Assembly: GCA_031275595.1 (NCBI GenBank)
Contig: JAISOO010000091.1
Coordinates: forward strand, 1-26,302
DNA length: 26,302 nt
Direction: 5' to 3'
DNA from: Spirochaetaceae bacterium
Lineage (GTDB): Bacteria; Spirochaetota; Spirochaetia; Treponematales; Breznakiellaceae
The position numbers and the translations under genes are program-made. Positions 1-8,123 of the stretch are shown here, piece by piece; the stretch's first letter is position 1; every line of letters begins with the position of its first letter. Under the pieces are notes generated by a model that worked only from the letters and a program-made list of their open reading frames with translations, was not told the DNA's origin and ran no database searches.

Positions 1-1037
1 AGATTACGGGAACGGAAATCCCGGGCCCGGGCGAAATGCCAGGCGGCCCAGCGGATGCGGCCAGGATCTTCCAGGCCGGTACTCGCGATAAGGGCTTCCT
101 CCAGGGCGGAACGGATAAATTCATCCTCGGGATCGATGACGGAAGCCATGGAAAGGACCGGGATAGCCTCGGAATTCCGCCGCAGCCGTATATAAGCCAT
201 ACCTTTAAGGTACCAGGCGCTTGTGTCGTCCCGGTTCAGGGCAATAGCCTCATCGGCAAGCCGGGCGGCCTCTTCGTACTGACCGGACCTGTACCGGAGG
301 GATGCCAGAAGGGACCGGGCGGGACCGTATCCGTTTTTGTAAAACAGCGCCTGTTCCACATACCGGATAGCCGCGGGGAACCGTTCCGCCTTTGCGTTAA
401 GGTAGGCGGCGTAATAGTAAATCCGGTAATCCCCGGGGTGGGCTTCCAGGGCTCGTTCAATAGAGGAAAGGGCCCCCGCGGTATCCCCCAGGGAACCTAA
501 AACCAAGGCCAGGGAGATAAGGAGCCGCCGATCATCGGGGTAACGCCGGGCCGCCTCCCGGTAGCGGGTAACCGCGTCTCCCGATCTGCCCCGGGCAATA
601 TCCAACTCAGCCTGGGCAAAGAGGGCTTCTTTGTTGTAGGGTTCCCGGGCAAGAACCTCGGTGATAAGCGCCGAGGCCTCCTCAAGCCGGCCCAGGGCGG
701 CGAGGATAAAGGCTTCCAGGTTTGCCAGATCCAGGTTTCCCCGGGCCAGGGTCCGCGCTTTCCGTATCCAGCTCAGGGCCTGATCGAATTCCCCTAATTC
801 GTAGTAACACTCCGCCAGGGCGGCGGTCCCCTCGGCGTGGGCCGGGTTAAGCCGGACGCATTCCAGGAAAGATTCGGCGGCGGAATACCAGTCCTCTCCG
901 GTCATGGAGGAACGGCCCTGCTCATAATAAAAAGCGGCGCCGGTCTGGGCATGGAGTGTAGGGCTGCCTGCCGGAGAAAGGCCCGCCGAAAAAAGAACCA
1001 CCAGGAGGACCCGAAAAACCGGGAAACACCGTATCAT
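1..1037 (-). CDS. Exported TPR-repeat protein (3' end beyond window)
   Basis: An uninterrupted frame of 345 codons starts at the ATG at 1035-1037 and runs off the left edge, so the C-terminus is missing. The first 31 or so residues form a signal peptide: an Arg-containing start, a hydrophobic core (VLLVVLFSAGL) and a probable cleavage near LHAQ. The rest is a chain of tetratricopeptide repeats, roughly ten 34-residue units, with recurrent A-x-L-A-x-x-Y/A and A-L-x-x-x-P patterns (for example LNPAHAEGTAALAECYYELG). TPR arrays are protein-protein scaffolds, so a periplasmic or envelope adaptor role is likely, but no partner is visible. The start overlaps the stop of the upstream CBS-domain gene as ATGA, which indicates translational coupling in the phoH-ybeY operon. 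No frameshift was seen. The specific function is unknown. Confidence 0.88.
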   Translation of the reverse strand, partial: MIRCFPVFRVLLVVLFSAGLSPAGSPTLHAQTGAAFYYEQGRSSMTGEDWYSAAESFLECVRLNPAHAEGTAALAECYYELGEFDQALSWIRKARTLARGNLDLANLEAFILAALGRLEEASALITEVLAREPYNKEALFAQAELDIARGRSGDAVTRYREAARRYPDDRRLLISLALVLGSLGDTAGALSSIERALEAHPGDYRIYYYAAYLNAKAERFPAAIRYVEQALFYKNGYGPARSLLASLRYRSGQYEEAARLADEAIALNRDDTSAWYLKGMAYIRLRRNSEAIPVLSMASVIDPEDEFIRSALEEALIASTGLEDPGRIRWAAWHFARARDFRSRN

Positions 1038-1798
1038 GGGCTGTCCTCTTTTTTTTGGACGAGTTTTACCGTATTGATCTTATGGCCTTCCATATCCTGG
1101 ATGATAAATTCATATCCGCCGTATTCGGCCTTTTCATATTTTACCGGAATTTTACCAAACAGGTCAAAAACGAATCCCCCCAGGGTATCAAAATCTTCAA
1201 CTGGCAGTTCTACCGCAATCTCCTTGACGAGATCCTCCAGATTGACCCGGGCGTCGCAGAGGTAGACCCCCTCTCCTAATTTCAGCACGTCCTCGGTCTC
1301 GTTGTCGAATTCATCCTGGATATCCCCGACTATCTCCTCAATGATATTTTCCATACAGATGATCCCCGATACCCCCCCGTATTCATCCACCACTACGGCG
1401 ATATGAACCCGGCGGCGCCGTAATTCCCGAAGGAGATCCCCGATGCGTTTTGATTCGGGGACAAAAAAGGGTTTCCGCAGGAGGTCCCGGATGGTAACGG
1501 AACCGTCATGGACCAGGCTTCTCAGAACATCCTTGACATAGAGGATCCCTACCACATTATCAATGGTTTCTTTATAAACCGGAAAACGGGAATGTTCACT
1601 GTCGGCAATCCGCTGCAATAGTTCATCCGGCCCGGCATTTATTGAAAGAAATACCGTATCTATCCGGGGAACCATAATTTCTTTGACCGTGGTATCCGTT
1701 AACTCCATCACCCCCCGGATCATATCCTGCTGATCCGATGCCAGGGTTTGATAGATTTTAGGGTCTATTTTGGTATCATTTTTTTTAAAAAGTTTCAT
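1034..1798 (-). CDS. tlyC: TlyC/CorC-like CBS-domain protein
   Basis: This soluble protein of about 254 residues contains two tandem CBS domains and a C-terminal CorC/HlyC transporter-associated domain. The first CBS domain holds the hallmark MVPR motif (EIMVPRIDTVF) and SRFPVY; the second holds VVDEYGGVSGIICMENIIEEIVGDI. The C-terminal domain holds TLGGFVFDLFGKIP. The N-terminal DUF21 membrane domain of the larger CorB-type relatives is absent. Spirochaete members are called hemolysin C/TlyC by tradition, but the family is more plausibly linked to Mg/Co homeostasis or ribosome-associated functions through its ybeY neighbour. I chose the ATG at 1798 because AGGGG precedes it by five to six bases. 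The ATG at 1816, six codons earlier, overlaps the ybeY stop as ATGA and is a real alternative. Confidence 0.9.
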   Translation of the reverse strand: MKLFKKNDTKIDPKIYQTLASDQQDMIRGVMELTDTTVKEIMVPRIDTVFLSINAGPDELLQRIADSEHSRFPVYKETIDNVVGILYVKDVLRSLVHDGSVTIRDLLRKPFFVPESKRIGDLLRELRRRRVHIAVVVDEYGGVSGIICMENIIEEIVGDIQDEFDNETEDVLKLGEGVYLCDARVNLEDLVKEIAVELPVEDFDTLGGFVFDLFGKIPVKYEKAEYGGYEFIIQDMEGHKINTVKLVQKKEDSP

Positions 1799-1812
1799 AA
1801 AAACCCCTGGAC

Positions 1813-2274
1813 TCATAAAAGAATATGCTCCCCGGCTAATTCCGCCAGGAGACGTTCCTGTAATTGAAGCATGGGTTCGGCCTGATCATTGGTCGTATGA
1901 TCATATCCGTCCAGATGAAGAATACCATGAATTAAGAGACGGCGTAACTCTTCATCCTGGGAAACGTGAAAATATTCTGAGTTTTCCGCGAGGAATTCCA
2001 GGGATATGACCACATCCCCGGGCAAATACCGGCTTTTTCCCCTCTTGTCATCAGGTATGGTAACCCCCAGACTAAAGGAAAGAACATCGGTGGCCTCGTC
2101 TTTGTTTCTGAAACGGGCATTAAGGGAGCGAATATAGGCGTTATTGCAGAGGAGGACCGAAAGTTCCCAGCCGTCCCGGTGTAAATAATCCAATACCCGG
2201 AGGGAATACGCGAGGAGGCGGTTTTCCCAGGATGGGAGGGGAACCTCTTCGGTCCGCACCGCGACCCGGTTCAT
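1813..2274 (-). CDS. ybeY: Endoribonuclease YbeY (16S rRNA maturation)
   Basis: The 153-residue protein has the size of the UPF0054 family. The zinc-binding signature H-x3-H-x5-H is present as HGILHLDGYDH near residues 115-125, and the family-typical RNKDEATDVLSFS and GDVVISLE segments lie upstream. YbeY is a single-strand-specific, metal-dependent endoribonuclease that acts in 16S rRNA 3' maturation and ribosome quality control in the cytoplasm. Its ATG overlaps the stop of the HD-domain gene (ATGA), with a G-rich stretch just upstream. The order phoH, 7TM-HD, ybeY is widely conserved in bacteria, which adds support. Confidence 0.96.
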   Translation of the reverse strand: MNRVAVRTEEVPLPSWENRLLAYSLRVLDYLHRDGWELSVLLCNNAYIRSLNARFRNKDEATDVLSFSLGVTIPDDKRGKSRYLPGDVVISLEFLAENSEYFHVSQDEELRRLLIHGILHLDGYDHTTNDQAEPMLQLQERLLAELAGEHILL

Positions 2275-4541
2275 GGATACCCCCCGTTGGAGACTCCCCG
2301 GCCGCCTGAGACCGGTATTTCCTTGAGGGATAACTTGGGATATTCGATGCGGGAATGATAGTACCCCGCCAGGACCCGGACAAAAGCGTTTTTTATGGTT
2401 TCCAGGTCCCGAAAGGTCAATTCCGATTCCGCAAGCTGCCCATGTTCGACCTTGGCCATGATCAGTTCCTGAATAAATTTTTCCAATTTGGAAGCGGTAG
2501 GCTTCTTAAGGGTCCTGGCGGCGGCTTCGGTTACATCGGCGAGCATGACCACCGCCGATTCCCTGGAACGGGGGGGCCTGCCCGGATAGGTAAAGTCTTC
2601 CATGTTGACCTGGGATTCCCGTTTGAGGGCTTCGTGGTAAAACCAGCTTATCACCGAATTACCGTGATGTTCGGCGATGATATCTATTACTTCCTGGGGC
2701 AGACCGAGGCACCGGGCTTTTTCCACCCCCAATTTTACATGACTGCGGATCACCGTGGCCGAGAGCCGGGGAGCGATGTCGGCGTGTTTATTATAGGCGG
2801 TCTGATTTTCCACAAAATAATCGGGCTGTTCCATTTTTCCAATATCGTGATAATAGGCGCCGACCCGGGCGAGAAGGGCATTCGCCCCGATTTCCTGGCA
2901 GGCCGATTCGGCCAGGTTCGCCACCATTACCGAATGGCTGTAGGTACCGGGGGCAACGGTAAAAAGCCGCTTCAGGATAGGGGAATTAAGGTCCGAAAGC
3001 TCTATCAATCTGAAAATGGTCGCCGCGTTGAGGAGGTGCTCCATGAGGGGGAGGAAACCTAAAACGAGCATACCTGAGGCGATACCATTAAAGGCTCCCG
3101 CGAATATAATAATTGGATATTCGGTGAGGGGGCTTTTTTGGAGGAGGAGGATCACCACCACCGCGACGCTATTGGCAACGGCTATCACAAACCCCGCCTT
3201 AACCAGGTCCATCCGCCGTTCCGCTCCCTGAAGGACATAGGATGCGGTAACCGCGGAGGTGAGCGTAAAGATATATGAAAAAGTGTCGAAGGCCCCGGTC
3301 AAAAAAGCCCCCAAGGGCAGGACCATCGCCAGGGCAGCCGCCATTCGGAACCCAATCAATATGGAAGGGAGCATGACCATCAGGGCGGTGGGGATCAGGA
3401 TAGCCACCGGAAAATCCCGGATTTCAAAGGTGATACCGCTTACCAGGGCCGCGTAGGTAAAATAAAAGAAAACCAGGGCGGATAGAAAATAAACTTCCCG
3501 GGAAGTTAAAAGCCTACCCACGGTACGGCGGCTTCCTACAAAAACAAATAAGCCGTAAATCAAAAGGAGGATCAGGATATTTCCGATGATAATCCGGAAA
3601 TCCCTGCCTGAAAGGGACATATTCAAGGCCCGGAGCTTAATCATATCCTCGGGGCTTATGATAAATCCCTTTCGGATTATTTGTTCTCCCCGTTGAATCT
3701 CTTTTGTAACCGGCTCAAGATTTGCCTTGATTTCCGCCAGACGCTGATCCGTATCTTCCTGTGAAAAAAAGACATTTTCCCTGATAAAGGGGGAAAGGAA
3801 TTCCGGAACAACCAATCCAAAGGAGGCGGGGTAATCTGCCCCGGCAGCAAACCGGATCACTTCTTCCCGCGCGTTGGTTTTGGTGAGGAGTTGGTTGAAG
3901 GGTATCTTTTCCCGTTCGGTCCTGGAGCCTGAGTTATGGAGCAGTTCGACCAAATCGGGATTGTACATTTCCAGACCGGTTTGGGGCAGGGCAAAAATAC
4001 CGGTTTCGATCAGGTGTTCTAAAACGGATAAACTATAGATACTAAAGGTATCCCGGTCGGGGGCATTAAAAAAAACGTCCAGGGCCTCATTGAAAAAGGC
4101 GCCGGGAAATTTCACGTGGACGGCGAGTTGATAGGCCTCTAAAGAAACGTTTTTTTGAGCGTTTTCTTGAAAAAACTCATCCGAAAAGGTGATGAACCCT
4201 TTATAGGCGCTCCGCATTTCGGCGCTGGCAGTATGGTTGTATTTGAATACCGCCGGAACCAGCCGTTCCTGGGCCGCCAGCCTCAGCGCGGTGGCCTCCT
4301 CATCGGTATAAGAAACGGATATTTCCGCGGTTACGTCCCGTTCGGCGACCTTGCCCACTTCAAACTCCCGCAAATTCCGGTGGAAACCGCCGTCTTTCCC
4401 CATACTGCCGATTACCACCAGCGCGGAAAAAACAAAAGCGATAACCGTGGCAAGGACAGGTCCCAGCCTAAGCCGGGAAGGTCGTAGGGTTTTAAAAAAG
4501 ATGCTGCCGCCCAGATCGGCGTTATTTTTTTTCATTATCAT
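2271..4541 (-). CDS. pgpH: PgpH-type membrane c-di-AMP phosphodiesterase (7TMR-HDED + 7TM + HD)
   Basis: This 756-residue protein has the full architecture of the PgpH/YqfF family. One N-terminal membrane helix (residues 28-46) is followed by a large extracytoplasmic 7TMR-HDED domain (about 50-310), a bundle of seven membrane helices (about 315-505) and a cytoplasmic HD domain (about 530-700). The metal ligands are visible: H536 in YSHSVMVANL, the HD pair H565-D566 in YYHDIGKM, H601 in RSHVKLG, H625/H626 in AEHHG, and D669 in MLADVTEA. Characterised members hydrolyse cyclic di-AMP to pApA, so it probably tunes c-di-AMP here; no diadenylate cyclase is in the window. The start overlaps the end of phoH by 20 bases and lacks a clear ribosome binding site; an ATG two codons later is equally possible. 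Confidence 0.93.
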   Translation of the reverse strand: MIMKKNNADLGGSIFFKTLRPSRLRLGPVLATVIAFVFSALVVIGSMGKDGGFHRNLREFEVGKVAERDVTAEISVSYTDEEATALRLAAQERLVPAVFKYNHTASAEMRSAYKGFITFSDEFFQENAQKNVSLEAYQLAVHVKFPGAFFNEALDVFFNAPDRDTFSIYSLSVLEHLIETGIFALPQTGLEMYNPDLVELLHNSGSRTEREKIPFNQLLTKTNAREEVIRFAAGADYPASFGLVVPEFLSPFIRENVFFSQEDTDQRLAEIKANLEPVTKEIQRGEQIIRKGFIISPEDMIKLRALNMSLSGRDFRIIIGNILILLLIYGLFVFVGSRRTVGRLLTSREVYFLSALVFFYFTYAALVSGITFEIRDFPVAILIPTALMVMLPSILIGFRMAAALAMVLPLGAFLTGAFDTFSYIFTLTSAVTASYVLQGAERRMDLVKAGFVIAVANSVAVVVILLLQKSPLTEYPIIIFAGAFNGIASGMLVLGFLPLMEHLLNAATIFRLIELSDLNSPILKRLFTVAPGTYSHSVMVANLAESACQEIGANALLARVGAYYHDIGKMEQPDYFVENQTAYNKHADIAPRLSATVIRSHVKLGVEKARCLGLPQEVIDIIAEHHGNSVISWFYHEALKRESQVNMEDFTYPGRPPRSRESAVVMLADVTEAAARTLKKPTASKLEKFIQELIMAKVEHGQLAESELTFRDLETIKNAFVRVLAGYYHSRIEYPKLSLKEIPVSGGRGVSNGGYP

Positions 4542-5553
4542 AGGCTTGTATAATTTTCTTAATGAGGGGATTCCTTACCACATCGGCAGTATTAAGATAA
4601 GCCACATGGAGTCCTTCTATGCCGGATAAAATGGAAAGGGCATGTAAAAGCCCGGAATCGATCCGTTTAGGGAGATCGATTTGGGTGGTATCCCCGGTAA
4701 TTACCGCCCGGGCCCCCTGTCCAATCCTGGTTAGGAACATCTTCATCTGTTCTTTGGTAGTGTTTTGGGCTTCGTCCAGGATTATCATACTGTCGTTGAG
4801 GCTCCTCCCCCGCATATAGGCCAGGGGAGCGATTTCTATGGACCTGGTTTCCTCCATCCGGCGTATGGTTTCATAGGGTATGAGGGATTCCATGGCGTCA
4901 TAGAGCGGCCGCAGATAGGGGTTAATCTTTTGAGCCAGGTCCCCGGGCAAAAAACCAAGGTTTTCCCCGGCTTCCACTACCGGACGGGTCAATACCAGTT
5001 TGCGGATTGTTTTTGACAGTACCAGCCGCAGGGATTCGGCGATGGCAAGATAGGTTTTTCCCGTGCCTGCGGGTCCCACGCAAAAGGTTATGTCATGGGA
5101 ACGTATACCCTGGATATACAGGGCCTGATTCCTTGTCCGGGGAAAAACCCGGTTAATTCCATGGGGAATTTGGATGAGGGCTTCCCGCATAAGCTCCGGG
5201 CCGGTCTTAAAGGACAGATCCCCCTCTGTCGACGCTCGGCCTTCCTCCGGAACTTCACCCTCCGGGGATACCCTGTCCCCCGATCCAAAAGGGGGAAGTA
5301 CCCTGACCAGAGCCTGAACATATTCCGGAGAAGGACTTTGTCCTTCCCGAACCGCGGCTATTAGGTTATCCATCATCGTTCGGAAACGCCGGGCCCTGGC
5401 TTCATCAACCCCTTCAAGCCGGATTTCGTTTCCCCTGGCAGCAATGCGCCCCCCCAGGGAACCTTCAATAACTTTCAAGTTCCCGTCATTGGCGCCGCAT
5501 ACTCCGGACAGAACCTCCCGACTGTCCAAAACGATGGTAATACTATCCTCCAA
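4522..5553 (-). CDS. phoH: PhoH-family ATPase
   Basis: The 343-residue protein is typical of the PhoH/YbeZ group. A Walker A motif GPAGTGKT is at residues 160-167, the Walker B MIILDEAQ at about 256-263 and the conserved GDTTQIDLP at about 287-295. The N-terminal 70 residues resemble the small KH-like region of the family; residues 90-115 form an acidic, low-conservation linker. PhoH/YbeZ is a cytoplasmic nucleotide-binding protein with RNA-helicase-like features that partners YbeY in ribosome metabolism. The start is TTG at 5551-5553, preceded by AGAGG five bases upstream; no better ATG exists before the Walker domain. It is the first gene of the five-gene minus-strand operon and has its own promoter candidate (5572-5600). 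Confidence 0.95.
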   Translation of the reverse strand: MEDSITIVLDSREVLSGVCGANDGNLKVIEGSLGGRIAARGNEIRLEGVDEARARRFRTMMDNLIAAVREGQSPSPEYVQALVRVLPPFGSGDRVSPEGEVPEEGRASTEGDLSFKTGPELMREALIQIPHGINRVFPRTRNQALYIQGIRSHDITFCVGPAGTGKTYLAIAESLRLVLSKTIRKLVLTRPVVEAGENLGFLPGDLAQKINPYLRPLYDAMESLIPYETIRRMEETRSIEIAPLAYMRGRSLNDSMIILDEAQNTTKEQMKMFLTRIGQGARAVITGDTTQIDLPKRIDSGLLHALSILSGIEGLHVAYLNTADVVRNPLIKKIIQAYDNEKK

Positions 5554-5735
5554 ATAAACCTCTATGAGGGCAGTTTAATCCCCCCCGAAAAGGAAGTCAA
5601 TAGTCGTTATGCTCACGGATCCGATATGTTAATCCTTTGGAAAAAACGGCTATAGTCAACATGGGCTAAAATGCCGTATTTTGTATTGTTAAACCCCTTT
5701 TAATATTGTAGATTGTAAATCATGGAGAAAAAAAT
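5554..5735. other. Divergent intergenic region phoH / V-ATPase subunit D
   Basis: This 182-base AT-rich gap separates two divergent operons. Toward phoH it holds the promoter described separately. Toward the V-ATPase gene the best candidate is weak: TTGTAT (5681-5686) and TATTGT (5704-5709) with a 17-base spacer. No open frame, terminator or long inverted repeat was seen. Confidence 0.6.
5572..5600 (-). promoter_or_regulatory. Candidate sigma-70-type promoter of the phoH operon
   Basis: On the minus strand a -35 TTGACT (5595-5600) and a -10 TAAACT (5572-5577) are separated by exactly 17 bases. The predicted start would lie near 5565 and give a short leader of about 12 bases before the TTG start of phoH. 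The spacer contains a run of seven G. Prediction is by motif only. Confidence 0.55.
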
Positions 5736-6380
5736 TTGGCCCGGGAACAGATAGCCCCCACGAAAAGCAATCTTCTCAGGGTAAAGGAACGGCTTGCCAC
5801 CGCCGAGGAAGGTTATGACCTGCTGGAGCAGAAGCGGGAGATCCTTGTCATGGAACTCATGCAGAAGGTGGAACAGGTAAAACTTCTGGAACGGGACTTA
5901 GACGCCCGGGTGGCCACCGCCTATCCCGCTTTGAAACGGATGCTCATCGTGGTGGGAAGGGAACGGGCGGCGCGGCTTTCTCAAAACATCCGCTACCGTT
6001 TTGAACTGCGGGAAAAACGGCTCCTTGTGGCGGGAATGAACCTCCCCGGCCTTGAAGTCCGCCTTCCCAATGCGGAATTAAAATATTCTCCGGCGAATTC
6101 ATTTGCGGAATGTGACGAAACCGTGTTAGAATTCTTTGAATTATTAAAGATCCTCACCGAATTGGGGGCGGTCAGAACCATTACTTGGCGGCTTGCCCGG
6201 GAGGTGCGGAAAACTCAAAGGAGGGTAAACGCCCTTGAAAAAATGGTGATCCCTACCGCCAAGGATACCAAACTGTATATTGAATCGGCGCTTGAAGAAA
6301 GGGACCGGGATGCTTTCTTCACCAGTAAATTATTAAAAAAGAAAGGAGTTGCCAGTGCAACCGTTAGGGGTAAAGCATGA
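5736..6380 (+). CDS. atpD: V/A-type ATPase subunit D (central stalk)
   Basis: The 214-residue, strongly helical protein matches V/A-type ATPase subunit D. The N-terminal signature PTKSNLLRVKERLATAEEGY is followed by LLEQKREILVMELM, and the C-terminal helix contains NALEKMVIPTAKDTKLYI and the DAFFTSKLLKKK tail. Subunit D forms the rotating central shaft that couples the A3B3 head to the membrane ring. The start is TTG at 5736, preceded by GGAG eight bases upstream; an ATG at 5722 reads a short dead-end frame. The other V-ATPase genes normally found beside it (A, B, C, E, I, K) are not here: upstream is divergent phoH and downstream a stress protein. It may therefore be an orphan or second copy of the subunit. 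Confidence 0.9.
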   Translation: MAREQIAPTKSNLLRVKERLATAEEGYDLLEQKREILVMELMQKVEQVKLLERDLDARVATAYPALKRMLIVVGRERAARLSQNIRYRFELREKRLLVAGMNLPGLEVRLPNAELKYSPANSFAECDETVLEFFELLKILTELGAVRTITWRLAREVRKTQRRVNALEKMVIPTAKDTKLYIESALEERDRDAFFTSKLLKKKGVASATVRGKA

Positions 6381-6862
6381 TTAAGCCATTATTCTCCAAT
6401 ATTGTTGTTGCGGTTTCGGGTTCCGACGCTTCCATTTTGGCCGCAAAGTATGCCATAGTTATGGCAAAGCTTTATCGTTGCCGCCTTTCTGCGGCCTATG
6501 TGGTGGATACCGCCACCATCCGTCAGCTTACACTGAGTAAAATCTTTATTCAGGAGGAAAGTTTGGACTATGAAAAGAGTCTTGAGGCAAACGGGGAGCG
6601 GTATCTTTCTTTTGTGGAGGAATTAGCCCGGGCAAAGGGCGTAAAGATCGAGCGGGAAATGCGCCGGGGCGCGGTATATACGGAGATTCTCGGGGTGGCG
6701 GACGAAAAAAAGGCGGACCTTATTGTTTTGGGGGGATGGGAAAAAGATCGGAGCGCCCGGGATATTATCTCCCACGCCCACCGGGAAATTATGGTGAACG
6801 CCAAATGTTCGGTGTTTTTAGTCAAAGAGCCGTCTATTGATCATATTTATAAGCAGGCTTAA
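6377..6862 (+). CDS. Universal stress protein (UspA family)
   Basis: The 161-residue single-domain protein has the Usp fold pattern: an N-terminal beta strand (NIVVAVSGSDASILAAKYAI), a central helix region, the AKGVKIEREMRRGAVYTEIL strand-helix, then ADLIVLGGWEKD and a final CSVFLVKE strand. The ATP-binding signature G-x2-G-x9-G(S/T) is not intact after VLGG (it reads GGWEKDRSARD and lacks the distal glycine-serine), so it may belong to the subgroup that does not bind ATP. Its ATG overlaps the stop of the V-ATPase D gene (ATGA), indicating co-translation; a functional tie to the ATPase is only inferred. Confidence 0.87.
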   Translation: MIKPLFSNIVVAVSGSDASILAAKYAIVMAKLYRCRLSAAYVVDTATIRQLTLSKIFIQEESLDYEKSLEANGERYLSFVEELARAKGVKIEREMRRGAVYTEILGVADEKKADLIVLGGWEKDRSARDIISHAHREIMVNAKCSVFLVKEPSIDHIYKQA

Positions 6863-6895
6863 AAGCGGGCTCCTTTCGCAGCCAAAGGACATAGG

Positions 6896-7303
6896 ATGAG
6901 GATAGTAATTATAAGCGCCCCGGCGGTGCGGAAAGCTGCTCCCGATTATGTGGCCGCCCTGGCAAAGGGTATGGAATCCATGGGGCATCGGGTGGATGTA
7001 TTGGATGCCTGGACCGAAGACGGTTTCAGGCTGCCGGGATATGAATATATCGTGGTTGCCGCCGAGCCGGTATCGTTATTTGGAGGAAGACTCCCCGAGG
7101 TGATCCCCAAGATATTGGCGGCGGGCAGTAATTTGGGGGGTAAAAAAAGCGCCGCCTTTCTCAAAAAGACCACCCCCTTTACCACAAAAGCCTTATCGAA
7201 CCTCATGCGGGCCATGGAAAAGGAGGGAATGTTGGTAAATTGGAGCGATATTATTCTCTCCGCCGCCCAGGCGGAAGCCTTAGGGAAACGGATAGGAGCA
7301 TAG
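6896..7303 (+). CDS. Small flavodoxin-like protein
   Basis: The 135-residue protein begins with a Rossmann/flavodoxin-like strand-loop (MRIVIISAPAVRKAAPDYVAAL), followed by GHRVDVLDA, the YEYIVVAAEPVSLFGG strand and KKSAAFLKKT. This layout resembles flavodoxin-like proteins in which the FMN phosphate loop would lie after the first strand. The loop lacks the usual S/T-x-T-G-N-T run, so FMN binding is uncertain. AAAGGA (6884-6889) lies six bases before the ATG. It follows the universal stress gene by 33 bases in the same direction and is likely co-transcribed. The precise role is unknown. Confidence 0.75.
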   Translation: MRIVIISAPAVRKAAPDYVAALAKGMESMGHRVDVLDAWTEDGFRLPGYEYIVVAAEPVSLFGGRLPEVIPKILAAGSNLGGKKSAAFLKKTTPFTTKALSNLMRAMEKEGMLVNWSDIILSAAQAEALGKRIGA

Positions 7304-7342
7304 GGAGGGCGGAGGCTTGTTTCTCCCGTATTTTTTATACCT

Positions 7343-8119
7343 ATGGATAATTATTATAGTCTCTTGGGGATAACACCAGACGCTTCCCCTCAGGATATTA
7401 AAAAAGCCTTTCGTGAACAGGCAAAGCGGTTGCATCCCGACATTGCCGGGGCGCCGGCGGCGGAAAAGATGCGGAAGCTCCTTACCGCCTACGAAGTTCT
7501 TTCGGACCGGGAAAGGCGCTATGAATATGACCGGGCCTACGGCCGTTTTATCGACACCTATCATTTCGATTACCGGACCTTCCTCCGGGAACGGTCCGAT
7601 GATCCCGGGAATCAGGCCAAGCTGGTGTTTTTTAGCCTCCTCCACCTGGAAGAAGAGGAGGCCCTGGCTGTTTGGCGGACCCAAGGAGGCTTGGATTTCC
7701 CCATGGAAAAATATCTCGACCGGGAAGACTGGATGGACTGTACCTTTATTCTGGCGGAGGAGCTGGAAAAACGGCAATGTTATTATGAGGCATTTATGCT
7801 CTTGACCGCCCTGGTTCGGGAGGAACGACGGCTGCCCTATTTCCGTCATTTTATGGGCGAGATTGAGACCTTTCTTAAAGAAATTGTCCGGCTGAAGCTC
7901 AGACCATCGGTGGAGCCGGAAATCTATGTGGAGTGTATCGAAACCCTCCTGGAAATGGGTTTTTCTCCCAAAGACGAGGCCCGGTGGATGCGTTCCATGG
8001 CGGAAGTTCTGATCCATTTGGGGGAACTCCGGGGGGCGGAGGCCGTACTTCGGGAAGCCCTGAAACGGGATCCCGGCCTTCCCAATACTATACGGCTCCG
8101 AAAAAGATTACAGGTATAA
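7343..8119 (+). CDS. DnaJ-domain protein with novel C-terminal region
   Basis: Residues 1-68 form a clear J domain: YYSLLGITPDASPQDIKKAF, the catalytic HPD tripeptide at residues 31-33, and YEVLSDRERRYEYD. The Gly/Phe-rich region, zinc fingers and substrate-binding domains of true DnaJ are absent. Instead residues 75-258 form an alpha-helical region ending in a TPR-like helix pair (LGELRGAEAVLREALKRDPG). It is therefore a type III J protein that would stimulate a DnaK ATPase at a particular client or site; the client is unknown. No good ribosome binding site lies directly upstream of the ATG. The stop is only four bases before map. Confidence 0.85.
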   Translation: MDNYYSLLGITPDASPQDIKKAFREQAKRLHPDIAGAPAAEKMRKLLTAYEVLSDRERRYEYDRAYGRFIDTYHFDYRTFLRERSDDPGNQAKLVFFSLLHLEEEEALAVWRTQGGLDFPMEKYLDREDWMDCTFILAEELEKRQCYYEAFMLLTALVREERRLPYFRHFMGEIETFLKEIVRLKLRPSVEPEIYVECIETLLEMGFSPKDEARWMRSMAEVLIHLGELRGAEAVLREALKRDPGLPNTIRLRKRLQV

Positions 8120-8123
8120 AACT

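Noticed and set aside
837..1265. Plus-strand frame across the TPR and CBS-domain genes
   Set aside because: It crosses two real minus-strand genes and resembles neither family.
2355..3062. A 235-codon plus-strand frame opposite the HD domain of pgpH
   Set aside because: The HD motifs lie in the minus frame and the plus product has no domain or expression signal.
7280..8017. A 245-codon open frame on the minus strand opposite the DnaJ-domain gene
   Set aside because: The plus strand carries a clear J domain with HPD; the opposite frame has no recognised family and arises from the codon bias of the sense gene.
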